Part shown: positions 16,813 to 25,757 of the stretch, one piece after another
Position numbering within the stretch: the stretch's first letter is position 1
How the letters are laid out: each line of letters opens with the position of its first letter
NCBI GenBank assembly: GCA_044224905.1
Contig: JBGAJN010000003.1
Location: forward strand, 1,050,290 to 1,114,289
Reading direction: 5' to 3'
DNA from: JBGAJN01 sp044224905
Lineage (GTDB): Bacteria > Verrucomicrobiota > Verrucomicrobiia > Limisphaerales > JBGAJN01
Length of the DNA: 64,000 nucleotides
Position numbers and translations under genes: made by a program
Notes under the pieces: generated by a model
Told to the model about the DNA's origin: nothing
The model's input: only the letters and a program-made list of their open reading frames with translations
Databases searched by the model: none

Positions 16813-18234
16813 ATGAAACCAAGAAACTCATTTAACGCTTTCACTGCCATTGTCGCGTTCGCGCTGACAATAGTGGCAGCCCACGCTGCCGATCGGAAAC
16901 CGAACATCCTCGTGATCCTCGCCGACGATCTCGGCTGGGGCGAATTGAACTGTCAGGGATTCACGCAGCAGGTTCCGACGCCGCACATTGATTCCATCGC
17001 GAAGAACGGCGTGCGCTTCACCAGCGGTTACGTCAGCGGGCCGTATTGCTCGCCCACGCGCGCGGGCTTCATGACCGGCCGCTATCAGACCCGCTACGGC
17101 CACGAATTCAATCCCGGTCCGGCGGAGGCTGCCGTAGAAAATTTCGGGCTCTCCCTCAGCGAGACCACCATCGGCGATCGCCTCAAATCCGCTGGCTACG
17201 CGACCGGTTGGTTCGGCAAATCCCACCTTGGCTACAAACCCGCGTTCCACCCGCTCAAGCGCGGCTTCGATGAATACTTCGGCTTCCTCGGCGGCGCGCA
17301 CGATTACCTCGACGCCGCCGCTGACAAAAACAACCCCATCCTTCAGGGCACCACGCCGGTCAATAACATCGGCTACACCACCGAAGCGTTCGGACAGCGC
17401 GCGGTGGATTTCATCGAACAGCACAAAGCTCAACCGTGGTTCTGCTACCTCCCCTTCAACGCCGTTCACGCCCCGCTCGAATCCACCGAAAAATATCTCG
17501 GCCGCTTCAGCAGCGTCGGCGACACCCGCCGCAAAACATTTTGCGCCATGCTCTCCGCGATGGACGACGCCGTCGGAAAAGTTCTCGCGAAAATTCGCGA
17601 GCAACATCTGGAAGAAAACACGCTCATCTTTTTCTTCAGTGACAATGGCGGCCCGACGCCCTCCACCACTTCCGGCAACGGCCCGCTGCGCGGATTCAAA
17701 GCTCAAACGTGGGATGGTGGCATCCGCGTCCCGTTCATGGTGCAATGGAAGGGCCGCATTCCCGCCGGCAAAGTGGATGACCGCCCCGTGATCCAGCTCG
17801 ACATTCATCCGACCGCACTGGCCGCTGCAGGCGTCACCGCGAAGCCCGAGTGGAAACTCGACGGCGTCAATCTCCTCCCCTACCTGACCGGCGAAAACTC
17901 CGGCGCGCCGCACAACGCGCTCTACTGGCGCTTCGGTCAGCAAGTCGCAATTCGTAGCGGCAATTGGAAATTGGTAAAAGGCGCCGGCAGCGCGAGCATT
18001 CAAGGCGGGTCGACCTCCGCCAAAGCCAGCATGGAAAGCGCTGAATTGTACAACCTCGCCAGCGACATCGGCGAGACGAAGAATCTGGCGACAACGGAAC
18101 CGGCAAAGGTCAAACAACTCGCGGCACTTTGGGATACGTGGAACGCCGACAACGTGGACGCCAAATGGGGACCAGTCGATCGCGGCGCGAAGAAAGCCGG
18201 CAAGGGTAAAGGGAAGAAGAAGGCACAAAAGTAA
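16813..18234 (+). CDS. secreted arylsulfatase with a Lys-rich tail
   Basis: A signal peptide (residues about 1-25, ending VAAHA) leads into a sulfatase catalytic domain. It contains the metal-binding LADDLGWGE, the formylglycine motif CSPTRAG (Cys79), GKSHLGY and FFSDNGGP. The Cys-type motif needs a formylglycine-generating enzyme or anaerobic maturase, neither of which is in the window. The protein hydrolyses sulfate esters outside the cytoplasm, probably on polysaccharides. The C-terminus is strongly basic (GAKKAGKGKGKKKAQK). It is the first of three sulfatases at 16.8-23.3 kb. The exact substrate cannot be read from sequence. Confidence 0.93.
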   Translation: MKPRNSFNAFTAIVAFALTIVAAHAADRKPNILVILADDLGWGELNCQGFTQQVPTPHIDSIAKNGVRFTSGYVSGPYCSPTRAGFMTGRYQTRYGHEFNPGPAEAAVENFGLSLSETTIGDRLKSAGYATGWFGKSHLGYKPAFHPLKRGFDEYFGFLGGAHDYLDAAADKNNPILQGTTPVNNIGYTTEAFGQRAVDFIEQHKAQPWFCYLPFNAVHAPLESTEKYLGRFSSVGDTRRKTFCAMLSAMDDAVGKVLAKIREQHLEENTLIFFFSDNGGPTPSTTSGNGPLRGFKAQTWDGGIRVPFMVQWKGRIPAGKVDDRPVIQLDIHPTALAAAGVTAKPEWKLDGVNLLPYLTGENSGAPHNALYWRFGQQVAIRSGNWKLVKGAGSASIQGGSTSAKASMESAELYNLASDIGETKNLATTEPAKVKQLAALWDTWNADNVDAKWGPVDRGAKKAGKGKGKKKAQK

Positions 18235-18357
18235 TACGCCGTTTAACTGCAGCGCGAGTAGCCGCCTCCTTTTCCACGACACGATCGAATCGCCCGTGCC
18301 CTAGGGTGTGACGGTCCCGGCTTTTCATTAACACCAGCTTGGGGCTATCGTCCGCCT

Positions 18358-19821
18358 ATGCGTCTCGCCATTGTAGCCCTCGCACTGATCGCCGCAGTTT
18401 GCTCGCAGGCCATCGCCGCTGCGCCGAAACAAAACGTCCTCTTCATCATGGCGGATGATTTCCGCGCGGAGCTGGCGAGCTACGGCTCCCCTGCGCTCAC
18501 GCCGAATCTGGATCGGCTCGCCAAACGCACGCTGCAGTTCAATCACGCGTACGCGCAGCAGGCGGTGTGCAATCCGTCGCGCTCCTCGATGCTCACCGGT
18601 CGGCGGCCGGACACGCTCGGGCTTTATGTGAATGGCACGCACTTCCGTGAATTGAAGCCGGACGTGACGACGCTGCCGCTGTGGTTCAAGGAACATGGCT
18701 ACACGTCGCGTTGCGTCGGAAAAATCTTTCACAATTGGCACACGAAGGAACACGGTGATCCGCGGTCGTGGAGTGCGCCGGAATTCCTCCACTACGCCAA
18801 TCACGGCGAGGACGATGCGCAAGTTTCGGGTCCGCTTCCCCCAAACCTCGCGAAGACCACGACGGGTTTCGGCTATCCGAAAAACGGGCTGTGCGAATGT
18901 CGCGATGTGCCGGACGAAGCGTATTTCGACGGGCGCGTGGCCGCCGAGGCTGTGCGCGTGCTGAGCGAAGTGAAGGACTCTCCATTTTTCCTCGCCGTCG
19001 GTTTCTGGAAACCGCACGCGCCGTTCAATGCGCCGAAAAAGTATTGGGACCTGTATGACCGCGCGAAGCTGCCGCCGTTGGATCCGCGTCGTCCTGCGGG
19101 CGCGCCGGAAATCGCCTTTCACGACAGCCGCGAAGTGCTCGGCCTGCCCGGCAAGCACAAGGAGCTCACGGCAGAGAATATTGCAGAGATGCGTCACGGT
19201 TATTTCGCGAACATCAGCTACATGGATGCGCAGCTTGGCAAGGTGCTCGACGCGCTGGATCGCAGCGGCGTGGCGGATCGGACGACGGTCGTGTTCGTCG
19301 CCGATCACGGCTATCACATTGGCGAGCACACGCAGTGGGGCAAGACCTCGAACTTCGAATACGACGCGCGGGTTCCCTATTTCATCGGCACACCGGGCAG
19401 CGCGCACGCGGGCAAACGCACGGAGTCGCTCGCCGAATTGGTCGATCTATTTCCGACGCTCGTCGAGCTCTGCATTCTGCCGAAGCCGCCGGGCCTCGAA
19501 GGCATGAGCCTCGTTCCCGTGTTGCGCGATCCCGCGAAGACAGTGAAACGCGGCGCGTTCACGCAGCATCCCCGACCGGCTTACTACGATCGCGAACCGG
19601 ACAAGCAGCCCAAAGCGATGGGCGTCAGCGTGCGCACAGCGAGCGTGCGTTACACGGAATGGCGCGATTGGAAGAGCGGCGAAGTAATCGGGCGCGAGCT
19701 TTACGACAACGCCCAGGAACCGGCCGAGTTGCAAAGCCTCGTCGGCGACGGGCGGTTCGCCCAGGCGCAGAAGGAGGCCGAGGCGCTGTTGAAGAAACAG
19801 TTCCCGATCCGGAAGCACTGA
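18358..19821 (+). CDS. secreted sulfatase, iduronate-2-sulfatase-like
   Basis: This 487-residue protein has a signal peptide (MRLAIVALALIAAVCSQAIA). It carries the metal site MADDFRAEL, the formylglycine motif CNPSRSS (Cys71), GRRPDTLGLY, and the HGYHIGEHTQWGK segment typical of iduronate-2-sulfatase-like (S1_7-type) enzymes. It follows the first sulfatase on the same strand after 123 bases. It converges on the PDZ metalloprotease gene, whose stop lies 8 bases away. Unlike the sulfatases before and after it, it lacks the long Lys-rich tail. Confidence 0.93.
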   Translation: MRLAIVALALIAAVCSQAIAAAPKQNVLFIMADDFRAELASYGSPALTPNLDRLAKRTLQFNHAYAQQAVCNPSRSSMLTGRRPDTLGLYVNGTHFRELKPDVTTLPLWFKEHGYTSRCVGKIFHNWHTKEHGDPRSWSAPEFLHYANHGEDDAQVSGPLPPNLAKTTTGFGYPKNGLCECRDVPDEAYFDGRVAAEAVRVLSEVKDSPFFLAVGFWKPHAPFNAPKKYWDLYDRAKLPPLDPRRPAGAPEIAFHDSREVLGLPGKHKELTAENIAEMRHGYFANISYMDAQLGKVLDALDRSGVADRTTVVFVADHGYHIGEHTQWGKTSNFEYDARVPYFIGTPGSAHAGKRTESLAELVDLFPTLVELCILPKPPGLEGMSLVPVLRDPAKTVKRGAFTQHPRPAYYDREPDKQPKAMGVSVRTASVRYTEWRDWKSGEVIGRELYDNAQEPAELQSLVGDGRFAQAQKEAEALLKKQFPIRKH

Positions 19822-19829
19822 GCCGGGCG

Positions 19830-21689
19830 CTACTCGAATTCGTAGCCGACCAGAAAGGCAATACGACCGTCTTTCAATTGGCGGATGTTGGTGATGTAGA
19901 CTGGTGAGCCGCCACCGAGTTGCGCGCGGCTTGAAGGCGTGGTGTAGGGCGTGAACGAGTTGTTCGCCTTGCTCGGATAGGGAACGGAATTGAGGAAAAC
20001 CTTCGGTCCCGATGGTCCCAGAATTCCGTGCGACTCTTCGAGGATGGGGCGATTCGCGACCACCCGCCAGATCAGCAACCCCGGTGCTGCCAGGCTTGCG
20101 TCAAAGCCAACCTTGCGGCGGTTCTCGAGCAGGAAATATTCGCTGCCATCGGGACGCGCGAGAATCTTGTAGCATTCGTTAGTCGAACCTTCGATCGGGC
20201 CAAGGATGAGTTTCTGTTTCACGGTCGGATCGATGACGACCGGCTTGACCCAGCCGAGCTGTTCCTTGCACCACGCGGAGAAGTGCTGCGGTCGGCCACC
20301 GCGGGCCTGACTCGACATGGCGCACCAACTCCCCTCGCCTTCCGAACCGGGATTTTCTGGACGCGCGTAGAGATCGGGCAATCCGAGAATATGACCCGTC
20401 TCGTGGCACATCGTGCTGATGTCCGCCATCTTCGAACCGCCCTCCGCCACGATCACGTACGGCCAGGATTTTCCTTTGCGCAAGAAGCTGCTGCGATGCG
20501 GCCAATAGAGGCTGCCGCGATTCGACGTGGGATATTTCTCGCCCGCATAGATAAACGCGAGGCCATCGAAGCCGCGCAGGGCGTCCGCGCCTTCGCGAGC
20601 AATCAGGGCATCCACGGCTTCGTTCAGCACGGCAGCTTTCGTGGCGGCATTGGCGCTCGGATAATAGTCCGCGCGATTCTTCTTCAGGCGGATCCAGTTG
20701 AAGACCTTGCCCTCGATTCGCAGCTTTCCGCAGGACTGCTCCTGAAAATAGTCATTCATGCTGCCGAAAACGCGTTGCCCGAGCGCGTTGGTTGTGTTGT
20801 AAGTGCCGCGGGTGAAATAGGAATTCGACCAATCGCTGATCTTCACCGCGGCGTTGTGGTTGGTGTCGGCGAATTCAATGAGGATCACGGCGAGGCGATA
20901 CGCGGGCTTGGTCCACGGCGTAAGCGGGCGTTCTTCCTCGGGCGCCAGCGACGACCGGCTCTCGGACGCTTCGAGTTCGACAGACTTCTCGAAAACTTCC
21001 TGACCGCGGCGCACGACCAAGCGGACACTTTCGCCGGGGCGCTTGACCGATAGCGCGTCGGTGAGCGAGAGCGCTTCACTCAATTCGCTGTTGTCGGCTT
21101 TCAAAATGACGTCGCCCGGTTTCAATCCCGCTTTGGCCGCCGCCTTGTCTTTGGTGACCGCCGCAATCGCCAGCCCTGCCGTGTCGAGACTGCCCTGCCC
21201 CATCCGCACTCCCATGATGGCGCGCTGCTCGCCCAACTTCAGTGGCCGGCTGATCGCTACCAATGGCACCGCGAAATCGAGCGTCTTGAGACCGCGCTGA
21301 ACGTACAGTTTCACCACATCACCCGGCGAAGATGACTGAAGCACCGTGCGAACCTCTTCGACGGAATGCACAGATTCATTGCCGATTCGCAAAAGAATAT
21401 CTCCCTCACGAATGCCCGCGGTCGCAGCCGGCGAGCCCGCCCCCAGTTCGTCGATGGTCAGTTCGCCGCGGCGATTGGCGGTGAGGTGCACGCCCAAGAA
21501 GCCGCTCAAACCGACCGTGCTCTTGATCGGCTGCACCGTCGTGGTCAACGCCGTCCGCACGGTGCGGTAGCCAGCAAGATTTACGGTCTTGGGAGCATCC
21601 GCGGCCGCAGATAGAAGGTTGCTCAGTAAAATCGCGAGAAGAACGGCCGAGTTGCGGCGCAGTTGCGAAACCAGAGTGGCAAATTGCAT
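19830..21689 (-). CDS. secreted M6-type metalloprotease with two PDZ domains
   Basis: A long signal sequence (first about 30 residues) is followed by two tandem PDZ domains. The first spans about 62-145 (SGFLGVHL ... GIREGDILLRIGNESV) and the second about 150-235 (AAAKAGLKPGDVILKADN). The C-terminal half is a zinc protease of the immune-inhibitor-A/M6 type with the site CHETGHILGLPDLY near residue 428. It is exported and should cleave proteins at the surface or outside the cell. It lies convergent to, and between, sulfatase genes. The PDZ pair in front of an M6 domain is unusual compared with classical immune inhibitor A. Confidence 0.85.
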   Translation of the reverse strand: MQFATLVSQLRRNSAVLLAILLSNLLSAAADAPKTVNLAGYRTVRTALTTTVQPIKSTVGLSGFLGVHLTANRRGELTIDELGAGSPAATAGIREGDILLRIGNESVHSVEEVRTVLQSSSPGDVVKLYVQRGLKTLDFAVPLVAISRPLKLGEQRAIMGVRMGQGSLDTAGLAIAAVTKDKAAAKAGLKPGDVILKADNSELSEALSLTDALSVKRPGESVRLVVRRGQEVFEKSVELEASESRSSLAPEEERPLTPWTKPAYRLAVILIEFADTNHNAAVKISDWSNSYFTRGTYNTTNALGQRVFGSMNDYFQEQSCGKLRIEGKVFNWIRLKKNRADYYPSANAATKAAVLNEAVDALIAREGADALRGFDGLAFIYAGEKYPTSNRGSLYWPHRSSFLRKGKSWPYVIVAEGGSKMADISTMCHETGHILGLPDLYARPENPGSEGEGSWCAMSSQARGGRPQHFSAWCKEQLGWVKPVVIDPTVKQKLILGPIEGSTNECYKILARPDGSEYFLLENRRKVGFDASLAAPGLLIWRVVANRPILEESHGILGPSGPKVFLNSVPYPSKANNSFTPYTTPSSRAQLGGGSPVYITNIRQLKDGRIAFLVGYEFE

Positions 21690-21837
21690 AGGGCTTGGAC
21701 GCGTTTATGGCGGGATAAGTTTCAAACTGCAAACGATTTTGCGCGCCGCCGATCCGCCGTGAGAAATTTGGCGACGATCACACGAAACCATTGCCAGCGG
21801 CACACCGTCTGTCACGCTGATCTCGATCAACCCAATA

Positions 21838-23271
21838 ATGAAAACGCGCATTCTAACCTTCACGTTCACGCTCTCGTTGCTTTTTACCACTGGAGCGATC
21901 GCCGCGGAGAAACCCAACGTCCTTTTCATCGCGATCGATGATTTGCGCGACTGGGTCGGGTACCTGCATCACAACGAACAAACCAAGACGCCCAACATCG
22001 ACCGCCTTGCGCGGATGGGCACGGCATTCACCCGCAGCTACTGCGCTGCGCCGGTATGCAACCCCTCGCGCGCGGCTTTGATGTCGGGAATGCGCCCGTT
22101 TACCAGCGGAGTTTACGAAAATGGCAATGACTGGCGCACGGTGATTTCCGAGGACAAGCCGTTAACGACAGCGTTCCGCAAAGGTGGCTACTTCGTATGC
22201 GGCGCGGGAAAAATTTATCACGAGTCCTACAAGCGTCGCAGCGAATGGGACGATTACCTCGACAACGAAGGCGGCGGCAAAGGCGAACAGAAACTTTCCA
22301 AGTCAGCCAAGAACGACGGCGTGGGCGGGATCAAATTCGCGCCGCTTGATTGCGAAGACTCCGCTTTGCCGGACTACAAGATCACGGACTACGGCATTGC
22401 GCAGTTGCAGAAGAAGCACGACAAACCGTTCTTCCTCGCCGTCGGCCTGCACAAGCCACACATGCCGTGGAACGTTCCGCAGAAGTATTACGACATGTTC
22501 CCCGCGGACAAAATCGTTCTCCCGCCCTACCTCGAAAACGATCTCGACGACATCCCGCCCGCCGGCGTGAAGATGGCCCACCCGAACACTGACCACGAAC
22601 CGATGTTGAAGTCCGGCCGCTGGAAGGAGGCGATTCAAGGTTACCTTGCCGCGATTGCTTACACCGACATGAACATCGGTCGCCTCCTCGACGCGTTCGA
22701 CAAGTCCGCCTACAAGGACAATACGATCATCGTATTCTGGTGCGATCACGGCTGGCACCTCGGTGAGAAACATCACTGGCGCAAATTTGCATTGTGGGAA
22801 GAGGCTACCCGCGCACCTCTGATCTGGGTCGCGCCCGGCATCACGAAGCCCAACACCGTTTGCGATCGCACGGTGGACTTCATGAGCATTTATCCAACGC
22901 TCACCGACCTGTGCGGTCTGCCCACGCCGGCGCATGTGGAAGGCACGAGCATCCGCTCTCTGCTAACGGATCCGAAATCCGCTTGGGATAAACCTGGCAT
23001 CACCACCTACTTATTCAAAAACCACGCAGTGCGCTACGAAGGCTGGCGCTACATTCGTTACGCCAACGGCGACGAAGAGCTCTACAACGAGCAAACCGAT
23101 CCGAACGAATGGACCAATCTCGCGAAGGACCCGAAATACGCGGCGATGAAAGCGGAACTCGCGAAATCCCTTCCGACCAAGGATCACGAAGACATCGGCG
23201 GCAAGAAAGGCCAGGGCGCGGAAGATTTCGGCGACAAACCGAAAAAGAACAAGAAGAAGAAAAACAAGTAA
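21838..23271 (+). CDS. secreted sulfatase, iduronate-2-sulfatase-like, with a poly-Lys tail
   Basis: A signal peptide (about residues 1-23) precedes a complete sulfatase domain. It includes IAIDDLRDWVG, the formylglycine motif CNPSRAA (Cys74), the substrate region GLHKPHMPW, and CDHGWHLGEKHHWRK. It belongs to the same iduronate-sulfatase-like group as the gene at 18358 and is probably a diverged paralogue. The C-terminus is a lysine tail (KPKKNKKKKNK), as in the sulfatase at 16813. It is divergent from the M6 protease gene, with 148 bases between them. Confidence 0.93.
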   Translation: MKTRILTFTFTLSLLFTTGAIAAEKPNVLFIAIDDLRDWVGYLHHNEQTKTPNIDRLARMGTAFTRSYCAAPVCNPSRAALMSGMRPFTSGVYENGNDWRTVISEDKPLTTAFRKGGYFVCGAGKIYHESYKRRSEWDDYLDNEGGGKGEQKLSKSAKNDGVGGIKFAPLDCEDSALPDYKITDYGIAQLQKKHDKPFFLAVGLHKPHMPWNVPQKYYDMFPADKIVLPPYLENDLDDIPPAGVKMAHPNTDHEPMLKSGRWKEAIQGYLAAIAYTDMNIGRLLDAFDKSAYKDNTIIVFWCDHGWHLGEKHHWRKFALWEEATRAPLIWVAPGITKPNTVCDRTVDFMSIYPTLTDLCGLPTPAHVEGTSIRSLLTDPKSAWDKPGITTYLFKNHAVRYEGWRYIRYANGDEELYNEQTDPNEWTNLAKDPKYAAMKAELAKSLPTKDHEDIGGKKGQGAEDFGDKPKKNKKKKNK

Positions 23272-23419
23272 ACAGGTCGTCGTCCGCACAGGCTCGGACT
23301 TGTCACGCAAGCTCGAGCCAAAAATTCGACAAACGATCCTGAATCGGCTTGCGTCGGGACTTTCGGCGTGCACAATCCCATCCGCTGCGTGCGGTTCCGC
23401 ACGCGTCACCTGATCCGGC

Positions 23420-23509
23420 GGAAGGGTGGCTGAGTGGTTAAAGGCATCTGACTCGAAATCAGAAGTACGGGTAACCGTACCGTAGGTTCGAATCCTATCC
23501 CTTCCGCCA
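23420..23509 (+). tRNA. tRNA-Ser (anticodon CGA)
   Basis: The cloverleaf is complete: acceptor stem GGAAGGG/CCCTTCC, anticodon stem TCTGA/TCAGA with loop CTCGAAA (anticodon CGA, reading UCG), a long variable arm typical of serine tRNAs, T-arm GGTTCGAATCC, discriminator G and encoded CCA (23507-23509). It stands at the left border of the accessory region, as is common for integration sites. Confidence 0.97.
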
Positions 23510-23800
23510 ATTCTCTATCAATGACTTGCGAACGGTGGAGTGAAAGTTGCAACACACCGAAGAATTGTCATCAGAATTCAAGGGCGTTCACTGGCGTCAC
23601 GATCAATAAGTTTTAATTTACTTTCACACCTGCTAGACGCCCACAACGCAAACGTATTTTGCGCCTGCAGCTGCTCCAAACAGTGATTGAACGCAGAAAT
23701 TCTCGTTCGGTCTCCCCGCAGTCCTTCCGTCCATATTTCACACCACACCCTCAACCATTTTCATTTAGCCCCCGCTCTTGTCTTGAGATAAATTCCCTCC

Positions 23801-24060
23801 ATGTGCGGTCGCTAAACCGAGACCAAAGCCATTGAGGAGTTCAAGAAGCACCTCGCCTTTTTAGGTCCAGAGTTCGAGTTCCATCCACGGCTCAACATCG
23901 CTCCCACTCAACAAGTCTCGGTTGTATTAAATCAGGATCAAACTGAAGTCCGATTGTTGCGGTGGGGCTTGATTCCTTTTTGGGCAAAGGACGAGAAGAT
24001 CGGAAATTCACTGATCAACGCACGAGCTGAAACCCTTAAAGAAAAACCTTCATTCCGAAC
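23801..24060 (+). pseudogene. yedK: broken SRAP-family gene (yedK/HMCES-like), nonsense codon plus IS truncation
   Basis: From ATG 23801 the translation reads MCGR, then TAA at codon 5 (23813-23815), then a long frame matching the SRAP family (RLNIAPTQQVSVV, LLRWGLIPFWAKD, SLINARAETLKEKPSFR). These include the Asn/Glu region that with Cys2 forms the DNA-crosslinking active site. SRAP proteins bind covalently to abasic sites in single-stranded DNA. The conserved motif MCGRYT suggests the TAA arose from a Tyr codon. The gene stops being recognisable exactly where the IS element begins at 24061. The missing C-terminal half is not found on the far side. About 290 bases between the tRNA and this remnant (23510-23800) show no gene. 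Confidence 0.85.
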
Positions 24061-24094
24061 TGACCGGGTGCACCTTTCTGAGCCACATGGGATG

Positions 24095-25027
24095 TTAGTC
24101 GGTGGACTCGGTTGAGGTTGTCTGTTTGTTGTCTATTTGTCCATCCTCGGTGCAGGGAGGGCGAAGCCCGACCGGAGCCGGGGATGGTTCCTTCTTCGCC
24201 GCAAAGGCCGCCGGGCTCTCGTAGCCCAACTTACTATGCGGCCGCTCGTGGTTGTATTGGCGGCGGTAATCTTCAATGACGACCCGTGCTTCTGTCAGTG
24301 TCCATAACTGCTCCCGGTTCAAACACTCGTCCCGGAACCGGCCGTGGAAGCTTTCCGCAAACCCGTTTTGCCACGGGCTGCCGGGATCGATGTAGATCGT
24401 CTTGATCTGCTGCTCGGCCAGCCACTGTTGCACGATCTTCGCGATGAACTCCGAACCGTTATCACTCCGCAGGTATTCCGGGGCCCCGTGTTGTTCGATG
24501 GCTTTCTGCAGCCACGCCAGCACATCTTGGGAACGCAGGGCCCGGTCGGCCCGCAACACGTGACACTCCCGCGTGTGCTCATCCAGGATCGTCAGCATCC
24601 GCAGCGCTCCACCGCGCACGGTCGCATCCGCGATGAAGTCCCACGTCCACACGTGTCCCCGATGCGTCGCTCGCGTCGGTTGCCCGGTGGAGCATCCTCG
24701 GCGAATGACCTTCCGCTTGGTCGGTGGTACGCGCAGTCCCTCCAGCCGACGCAGTCGTTGAATCTGCCGTTTGCCCACGGCCCAGCCTTCCCGCCGCAGC
24801 AAGGCGGCAATCCGCCGATACCCGTAGCGGGGATGTTTGACCGACAGTTCGTGCAGCCGCTTTCTTAGCTGCTGCTCCGCTGGCGTAGGTGCCCGTCCCT
24901 GATAGCTGTAAGTCGATCGCGCCAATCTCAAGAAACGACAGGCCGCCCGACGCGAACACATCCCCGCCGCTACTACTTCCCTGGCTGCCATCCGGCGATG
25001 CGCCGGACTCAGAGCTTTTATTCGCAT
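24095..25027 (-). CDS. IS3-family transposase OrfB (DDE integrase domain)
   Basis: The 310-residue protein has the HTH_21-type region near the N-terminus (FLRLARSTYSYQGR, KHPRYGYRRIAALLRREG) and an rve-type integrase core. The DDE triad is visible in HVWTWDFIAD, YLRSDNGSEFI and FAESFHGRFRDEC. It starts at 25027, overlapping the end of orfA by 10 bases. An AATAAAAGC run at the overlap is a plausible slippery site for the -1 frameshift that makes OrfAB in this family. The frame is intact, so transposase could still be made. Confidence 0.93.
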   Translation of the reverse strand: MRIKALSPAHRRMAAREVVAAGMCSRRAACRFLRLARSTYSYQGRAPTPAEQQLRKRLHELSVKHPRYGYRRIAALLRREGWAVGKRQIQRLRRLEGLRVPPTKRKVIRRGCSTGQPTRATHRGHVWTWDFIADATVRGGALRMLTILDEHTRECHVLRADRALRSQDVLAWLQKAIEQHGAPEYLRSDNGSEFIAKIVQQWLAEQQIKTIYIDPGSPWQNGFAESFHGRFRDECLNREQLWTLTEARVVIEDYRRQYNHERPHSKLGYESPAAFAAKKEPSPAPVGLRPPCTEDGQIDNKQTTSTESTD

Positions 25028-25296
25028 ACGGCCTCCAGCACCCGGTTCTTCAGCAGCGACTCCGCCAGCATCTTTTTCAACTCCTTGTTCTCCCGCTCCA
25101 GATCCTTGAGCCGCCGGGCTTCGTTCACTTCCAGCTGCCCAAACTGCTTCTTCCAGCGGTGAAATGTCACCTCTGAAATATTCTGCTCCCGGCAGACCTC
25201 CTGAATGGTTCGCTCACCGCGATCCGCTTCCCGCAGGATCCGAATCTTGTCTTCCGTCGTATACGCTTGCCTTTCATGTCTGTTGCCTTTCTTGCT
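25018..25296 (-). CDS. IS3-family transposase OrfA (helix-turn-helix); no normal start codon in frame
   Basis: The readable frame contains YTTEDKIRILREADRG, an HTH (VCREQNISEVTFHRWKKQFG) and a leucine-zipper-like region (RLKDLERENKELKKML), ending in a TAA within the start of orfB. These are the features of IS3 OrfA. No ATG, GTG or TTG opens this frame before the HTH. The obvious ATG at 25277 is one base out of frame, as if ATGAAAAGG had become ATGAAAGG. The second copy at 63930 has the same sequence. Either both copies share one mutation or initiation uses frameshifting or a rare start. Confidence 0.75.
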   Translation of the reverse strand, partial: SKKGNRHERQAYTTEDKIRILREADRGERTIQEVCREQNISEVTFHRWKKQFGQLEVNEARRLKDLERENKELKKMLAESLLKNRVLEAVCE

Positions 25297-25341
25297 TTAG
25301 CCACAGACTAACATCTCCCCTGGCCCGGAAAAGTGCGGTCA

Positions 25342-25757
25342 CGTCACAGCCAATTGGAGGACCGGCACGAAGGCTCAATACCAAAAGGCAGGTAACGCCA
25401 AAAACTCTGAGGAACAGCACGTCAAACGTTAGTGAAAACCAGGGAGGGAAGCAAGTCGCAGCGCTTCTTATGGTAGGGTAATACCTCATGGTGCTGTAGA
25501 GGGTTGTCCTTGGAGTATTGGTTCGCGAACCAAATTGATTTGGAGAGGGAAAAGTGAATTTCCAAGATAATTCCTCTGGGCTCTTGAGCTTGCCAAGAAA
25601 TGAGCAGCTATGGGCAGGATAAGCGCGGTGCCCGGTGAGCACCGTCGTAGGTTCAAAACAGGAAACTGTATTCAAGAGCACCGTATTGCCGGAGTCGGGC
25701 TCAGTTTGATCATTGGTTCTCAGTTAGCCGGCAGTATTGCGGACCAACCAAAAAACC
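25342..25757. other. gene-free region between the IS and the metal-ATPase genes, with a 16-bp palindrome
   Basis: No convincing gene is present. The region holds a perfect 16-bp palindrome, TTGGTTCGCGAACCAA (25518-25533), a possible operator, and a small hairpin CGGTGC/GCACCG (25626-25644). The lost 3' half of yedK is not recognisable here. It is the upstream region of the membrane protein and P-type ATPase genes. Confidence 0.5.

Larger units (their letters stand above)
24061..25341 (-). mobile_element. IS3-family insertion sequence, copy 1 (1281 bp)
   Basis: The element carries orfA and orfB on the minus strand. Its two ends are imperfect terminal inverted repeats beginning TGACCG: the 24061 end reads TGACCGGGTGCACCTTTC and the other end, read inward, TGACCGCACTTTTCCGGG. 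Both then reach GATGTTAGTC. The left boundary cuts the yedK remnant. No target duplication is visible (CGAAC on the left, CGTCA on the right), which suggests a deletion after insertion. A second copy of the orfA-side end lies at 63866, and a diverged remnant of the orfB-side end at 47367. Confidence 0.9.
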
